A stretch of DNA of 16,847 nucleotides from Chitinophagaceae bacterium (GTDB lineage Bacteria > Bacteroidota > Bacteroidia > Chitinophagales > Chitinophagaceae). The notes under the pieces were generated by a model. The model was given only the letters and a program-made list of their open reading frames with translations, searched no databases and was not told the DNA's origin. The translations under genes and the position numbers were made by a program. This document shows, one piece after another, positions 13,472 through 16,847 of the stretch; position 1 is the first letter of the stretch; each line of letters starts with the position of its first letter. The stretch lies in assembly GCA_003455235.1 (NCBI GenBank), contig DMRT01000192.1, positions 1 to 16,847 on the forward strand, read 5' to 3'.

Positions 13472-15447
13472 TATATAGTTGTTTGTATGTTTCTTTTCAG
13501 GTCAATATTCTGTACGGGCTGGTAAATGAGCGGCACATGCTCCACCACCACGTCGCTCTTATCCAGGCCAAATGCTTTCTCGTCACTCTGGCCCAGGTCT
13601 TTTAATCGGAAGTATGCCTGCAGCAGCAATCCTTCACTTAGTGAAAATTCATTTTCAACCGACAGGAATTTTTCTATTACCACGAATTTGAAATCAGGTT
13701 CGGCATTGTACTTTGTTGAACCGTCGGGGCGGATGTGCAGGCTGAGTTCTTTATTGGCCACCAGTTCCATTACGATTTTCTTAAAATACAGTTCGGTCTT
13801 GGGCTGAATACGGAAACCAAGGTGGATGGTGATCCTGATTACTTTGTCATCTGCCAGTTCCGATACATCATAACTCATCGTGTACGGCTCCTCCGTCCGG
13901 TTGATGTGCACAAACCAATACACATCGGCCCGCTTCGGTTTTTTGGAAAAAACAGAACGGATGATCTTTTCTTCGATCTGCGTACGGCTGTTTGCCTTGG
14001 TGAGGTAAATCAGATGGGTGGAAAATTTTGGGATGGAATCGTCACTGCTCAGTTCAATCAGCCGGGGGATGTATTTGCCGATGTCTGCAAATTTCATGAA
14101 CCGGTTATTGATCTTCCGGGCATAATACCACACATACATGGTCATAAAGATGAACAACTCGAAAAAGAGGAACATCCAGCGTTCTTTGATCTTAGCCACA
14201 TTAGCGATGAAGAAGGATGTTTCAATAATGGCGAATACGCCGATGATCAGCGCCACCATAAACTGGCTCCACTTCAGGCGGAAGAGTAAATAATAATTCA
14301 GCAGTACGGTTGTCATCATCATGGCGATGGTGATGGAAAAGCCATAGGCGGCTTCCATGTGGGATGAATTGCGGAAGTACAATATCATCAGCACACAACC
14401 CAGCCATAAAATGGTGTTTACACTTGGTATGTATATCTGCCCCTTGATGTCGCTCGGCTGCCGTACCGTAACCCGGGGCCAGAAATTGAGGTTCATGGCT
14501 TCGCTTACTAATGTATACGAACCACTAATGAGCGCCTGCGAAGCGATGATGGTTGCCGCCGTAGCAATCAGAATGCTTGGCAGCAGGAACCAATGCGGCA
14601 TCATTTCAAAGAATGGATTGGCGCCTTGGAGTACTTCTTTTTTCTGATGCATCAGCCAGGCAGCCTGACCGATATAATTAGTAACAAGACTGATCTTCAC
14701 GAATATCCAGGTGATGCGGATGTTTCGGATACCGCAATGGCCAAGGTCGCTGTACAGGGCTTCGGCGCCGGTGGTGCATAAGAATACGGCACCCAGCAGC
14801 CAGAAGCCATGCGGGTAGTGTACCAGCAGGTTGTAGCCGTAATGCGGGCTGATTGCTTTGAGCACATCTGGATAATGAATAATCTGCGAGGCGCCAACGA
14901 TAAACAGCATGAGGAACCAGATGGTCATGATGGGACCGAATGAACTGCCCACCACCTGTGTACCGAACCGTTGAAAAAAGAAAAGAGCAGAGATGATGGC
15001 AATTACAATACCAATGGTAAGGTTATTACCGGGCACAATGATCGTTTCCAGTCCTTTCACCGAATTGAGGCCTTCCACTGCCGAAGCAACAGAGATCGGC
15101 GGAGTAATAATCCCGTCTGCCAGCAACGTGGTGGCGCCAAGTATGGTGGGTATGGCCAGGAATTTTCCATAGCGTCTCACCAGAGCATACAGTGAAAACA
15201 CGCCGCCCTCGCCCTGGTTATCGGCTCTCAGCGTCAGAATAATATATTTAATGGTGGTTTGAAAGACGAGCGTCCAGAAGATGAGCGATACTCCGCCGTA
15301 TACCAGCGTTTCATCAATCTTCCGTTCGCCCACAATGGCTTTTAACACATACAGCGGACTGGTGCCGATATCACCATAAATAATTCCGAGCGCCACCATC
15401 AGGGAGGCAATGGTTACCCTGTTCAAATTTTTTGAATTCGAATTCAT
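13471..15447 (-). CDS. kup: Kup-family potassium uptake protein
   Basis: This 658-residue inner-membrane K+ transporter (probably K+/H+ symport) has about twelve helices in the first 450 residues and a soluble C-terminal part of about 200. Family signatures are GDIGTSPLYVLK (25-36), ADNQGEGGVFSLYAL (75-89), DGIITPPISVASAVEG (111-126), FGTQVVGSSFGP and TTGAEALYSDLGHCG. The length fits the family (E. coli Kup is 622). It starts with ATG at 15447, 27 bases after the kdpE stop, and its TAA overlaps the porin ATG. This places a constitutive-type K+ transporter inside a unit headed by the KdpDE regulators, which normally control the KdpFABC pump. The first codons contain a tandem GAATTCGAATTC, of no evident meaning. 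Confidence 0.95.
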   Translation of the reverse strand: MNSNSKNLNRVTIASLMVALGIIYGDIGTSPLYVLKAIVGERKIDETLVYGGVSLIFWTLVFQTTIKYIILTLRADNQGEGGVFSLYALVRRYGKFLAIPTILGATTLLADGIITPPISVASAVEGLNSVKGLETIIVPGNNLTIGIVIAIISALFFFQRFGTQVVGSSFGPIMTIWFLMLFIVGASQIIHYPDVLKAISPHYGYNLLVHYPHGFWLLGAVFLCTTGAEALYSDLGHCGIRNIRITWIFVKISLVTNYIGQAAWLMHQKKEVLQGANPFFEMMPHWFLLPSILIATAATIIASQALISGSYTLVSEAMNLNFWPRVTVRQPSDIKGQIYIPSVNTILWLGCVLMILYFRNSSHMEAAYGFSITIAMMMTTVLLNYYLLFRLKWSQFMVALIIGVFAIIETSFFIANVAKIKERWMFLFFELFIFMTMYVWYYARKINNRFMKFADIGKYIPRLIELSSDDSIPKFSTHLIYLTKANSRTQIEEKIIRSVFSKKPKRADVYWFVHINRTEEPYTMSYDVSELADDKVIRITIHLGFRIQPKTELYFKKIVMELVANKELSLHIRPDGSTKYNAEPDFKFVVIEKFLSVENEFSLSEGLLLQAYFRLKDLGQSDEKAFGLDKSDVVVEHVPLIYQPVQNIDLKRNIQTTI

Positions 15448-15474
15448 TGTACTGGTTTAATATGTAGTGAATGA

Positions 15475-16161
15475 TTACGTGGCTACAAACCGGTAGCCAA
15501 CGCCGGATTCGGTGATGATGTGCAGTGGCCTGTTTGCATCATCTTCTATTTTTTTTCTCAGTTGTGCAATAAAAACCCGTAAGTATTGCGATTGGTTGAT
15601 GTAGCCCGGGCCCCATATCTCTTTTAATAAATACTGGTGCGTTAACACTTTTCCTTCATTCTTTACAAACAAGGCGAGCAGCGCATACTCGGTGGTGGTG
15701 AGTTTTATTATTTCACCTTCTTTCTTCACCACTCTCGCTGAAAGGTCAATCTGTTTATTGCCAAAGCTGATTACCGGGTCGTTTTCGTCGCCTGCATCTC
15801 TTCGTACAGCCGACCGTATCCTCGCCAGCAGTTCCCCTGTGCGGAACGGTTTCACCAGGTAGTCATTCGCCCCGTTGTCCAGCGCCTGTACTATATCTTC
15901 TTCACTGCTTTGAACAGAAAGAATGATGATGGGCCTGGTATACCATTCTCTTAACTGCAGCAACACATCGTGCCCGCTCATATCCGGCAAACCAAGATCC
16001 AGCAGGATGATGTCTGGCGGATGACTGGCTGCCATAATCGCTCCTTCCCGGGCCGATGCTGCCTGTAACACCTTATACTCATTGCTCTCCAGGGTGATTT
16101 GGAGCAGTTTTCTTATCTGCGCTTCGTCATCAATAATCAGTATGGTTGCCTGGTTACTCAT
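15475..16161 (-). CDS. kdpE: KdpE-like response regulator (OmpR/PhoB family)
   Basis: This 228-residue regulator has an N-terminal receiver domain (1-120) with the acidic pair Asp11-Asp12, phospho-acceptor Asp55 in ILLDLGLPD, the Ser/Thr switch position in ILSVQSS (Ser82) and Lys104 in YLVKPF. The C-terminal winged-helix domain (about 128-228) reads LTTTEYALLALFVKNEGKVL, WGPGY, YLRVFIAQLRKKIEDD and TESGVGYRF, close to the pattern of KdpE. It would bind promoters of potassium genes when phosphorylated by the KdpD-like kinase encoded just upstream. The ATG at 16161 lies inside the end of that kinase gene (8-base overlap), a coupling usual for kdpDE. Kup and the porin follow on the same strand. 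Confidence 0.9.
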   Translation of the reverse strand: MSNQATILIIDDEAQIRKLLQITLESNEYKVLQAASAREGAIMAASHPPDIILLDLGLPDMSGHDVLLQLREWYTRPIIILSVQSSEEDIVQALDNGANDYLVKPFRTGELLARIRSAVRRDAGDENDPVISFGNKQIDLSARVVKKEGEIIKLTTTEYALLALFVKNEGKVLTHQYLLKEIWGPGYINQSQYLRVFIAQLRKKIEDDANRPLHIITESGVGYRFVAT

Positions 16162-16847
16162 TCTTCAGGTTATTCAGGTAAGAGGTTTCGGCAGGAATAT
16201 GAATGGTGAACCTGGCTCCTCCGGCAGGTATGTTTTCAACATTGATCGTTCCGCTGTGTGCTTCGGTAAATCCCTTCACAATGGATAAGCCAAGCCCTGT
16301 TCCTCCTGCTTTTGTGTTTTTGAGCCGGTAGAATTTGTCAAACACATACCCGATTTCTGCCGGCGGGAAACCGGGGCCATTGTCTTCCACCACAATCTCC
16401 AGCACATCTGCATAGCATTTTGCACGGAGGGTGATGGGCGAACCGGCCGGCGTGTACTGGGTGGAATTGTACAATAAATTATAAATCACCTGCTCCATCA
16501 TTCCCGTATCCAGTTTGAATAATGGGATAGCCGGATCTGCCTGTATATGGATATTCCTTCTCCCTGTATTTTCCTCGATGCGTTTTACATTATCATGCAA
16601 CAGTTCTACTACGTCGCACCAGTCTTTCTTCGGCTGAATGAATCCCGATTCAATCCTGGACATATTCAGCAGGTTTTCCACCTGCTGGTTTAGCCGGAAG
16701 GACGCTTTGGATATTTCATTAACCAGGTCATGCCGGTTACTGTCGGATAATTTAGTATTGAAATTCTGAAGATTATCGGCAGCCCCTATGATCGTTGCAA
16801 TGGGAGTACGCAGTTCATGAGACAGGGAGTTCAGCAGTGTATTATAT
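16154..16847 (-). CDS. kdpD: KdpD-like sensor histidine kinase, C-terminal part (start outside window)
   Basis: The frame is open to the right edge, so only the last 230 residues are visible; the first internal Met at 16681 is not the start. The phospho-accepting His is in LSHELRTPIATIIGAADNLQ (His codon at 16817-16819), the KdpD form of the H box. The ATPase domain follows: N box MEQVIYNLLYNSTQYTPAG, G1 VEDNGPGFP, and G2 GGTGLGLSIVKGFTEAHSG. This is a complete kinase core that would phosphorylate the KdpE-like regulator whose ATG overlaps its stop by 8 bases. The N-terminal KdpD, universal-stress-like and membrane domains are beyond the window, so the KdpD identity rests on the H-box sequence and the KdpE partner. 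Confidence 0.82.
   Translation of the reverse strand, partial: YNTLLNSLSHELRTPIATIIGAADNLQNFNTKLSDSNRHDLVNEISKASFRLNQQVENLLNMSRIESGFIQPKKDWCDVVELLHDNVKRIEENTGRRNIHIQADPAIPLFKLDTGMMEQVIYNLLYNSTQYTPAGSPITLRAKCYADVLEIVVEDNGPGFPPAEIGYVFDKFYRLKNTKAGGTGLGLSIVKGFTEAHSGTINVENIPAGGARFTIHIPAETSYLNNLKNE

Noticed and set aside
15434..15445. Tandem GAATTCGAATTC at the start of kup
   Set aside because: It lies inside coding sequence for the N-terminal Asn-Ser repeat; there is no sign of a cloning junction or regulatory role.

Overview
The window comes from a member of the Bacteroidota, most likely a Chitinophagaceae-like soil or water bacterium. The evidence is the carotenoid operon headed by a CarH-type regulator and an ECF sigma factor, a fused CrtYcd-type lycopene cyclase, a BBP2/OmpL-like porin next to kdp genes, and a TTTG-N21-TAnnTTT promoter of the Bacteroidota kind. 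The species call is inference; no marker gene is present.

Layout. (1) Positions 1-3609, plus strand: the end of a tightly coupled biosynthetic operon that enters from the left edge. It holds a condensation-superfamily acyltransferase-like protein (5' end missing), an FAD-dependent oxidoreductase and a stand-alone acyl-adenylating enzyme. No product can be assigned. (2) Positions 3610-9037, minus strand: a carotenoid operon read as ECF sigma factor, crtI, crtB, idi, cruF-like hydratase, crtZ and lycopene cyclase. Its last stop codon abuts the stop of the adenylating enzyme with no base between. (3) Positions 9159-10043, minus strand: a MerR/cobalamin-binding CarH-type photoreceptor repressor just upstream of the sigma gene. 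The short region between them carries a plausible promoter and two inverted repeats. (4) Positions 10121-11992, minus strand: a DegT-family sugar aminotransferase followed by a monotopic phosphoglycosyl transferase, i.e. surface-glycan synthesis, with a long palindromic repeat between them. (5) Positions 12056-16847, minus strand: kdpD (3' part only), kdpE, kup and a porin, ending in a strong intrinsic terminator.

How it works together (inference). CarH with adenosylcobalamin would repress the sigma-crt promoter in the dark. Light would release it, giving phytoene (CrtB), lycopene (CrtI), a beta ring (CrtYcd), ring hydroxylation (CrtZ) and 1'-hydration of an open end (CruF-like). That set fits a monocyclic xanthophyll of the saproxanthin or hydroxy-gamma-carotene type. 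No crtE or obvious crtD lies in the window. At the right end a KdpDE two-component pair is wired to a Kup K+ transporter and an outer-membrane channel.

There is no intergenic stretch over 300 bases. I saw no tRNA, rRNA, CRISPR array, insertion sequence or phage gene.
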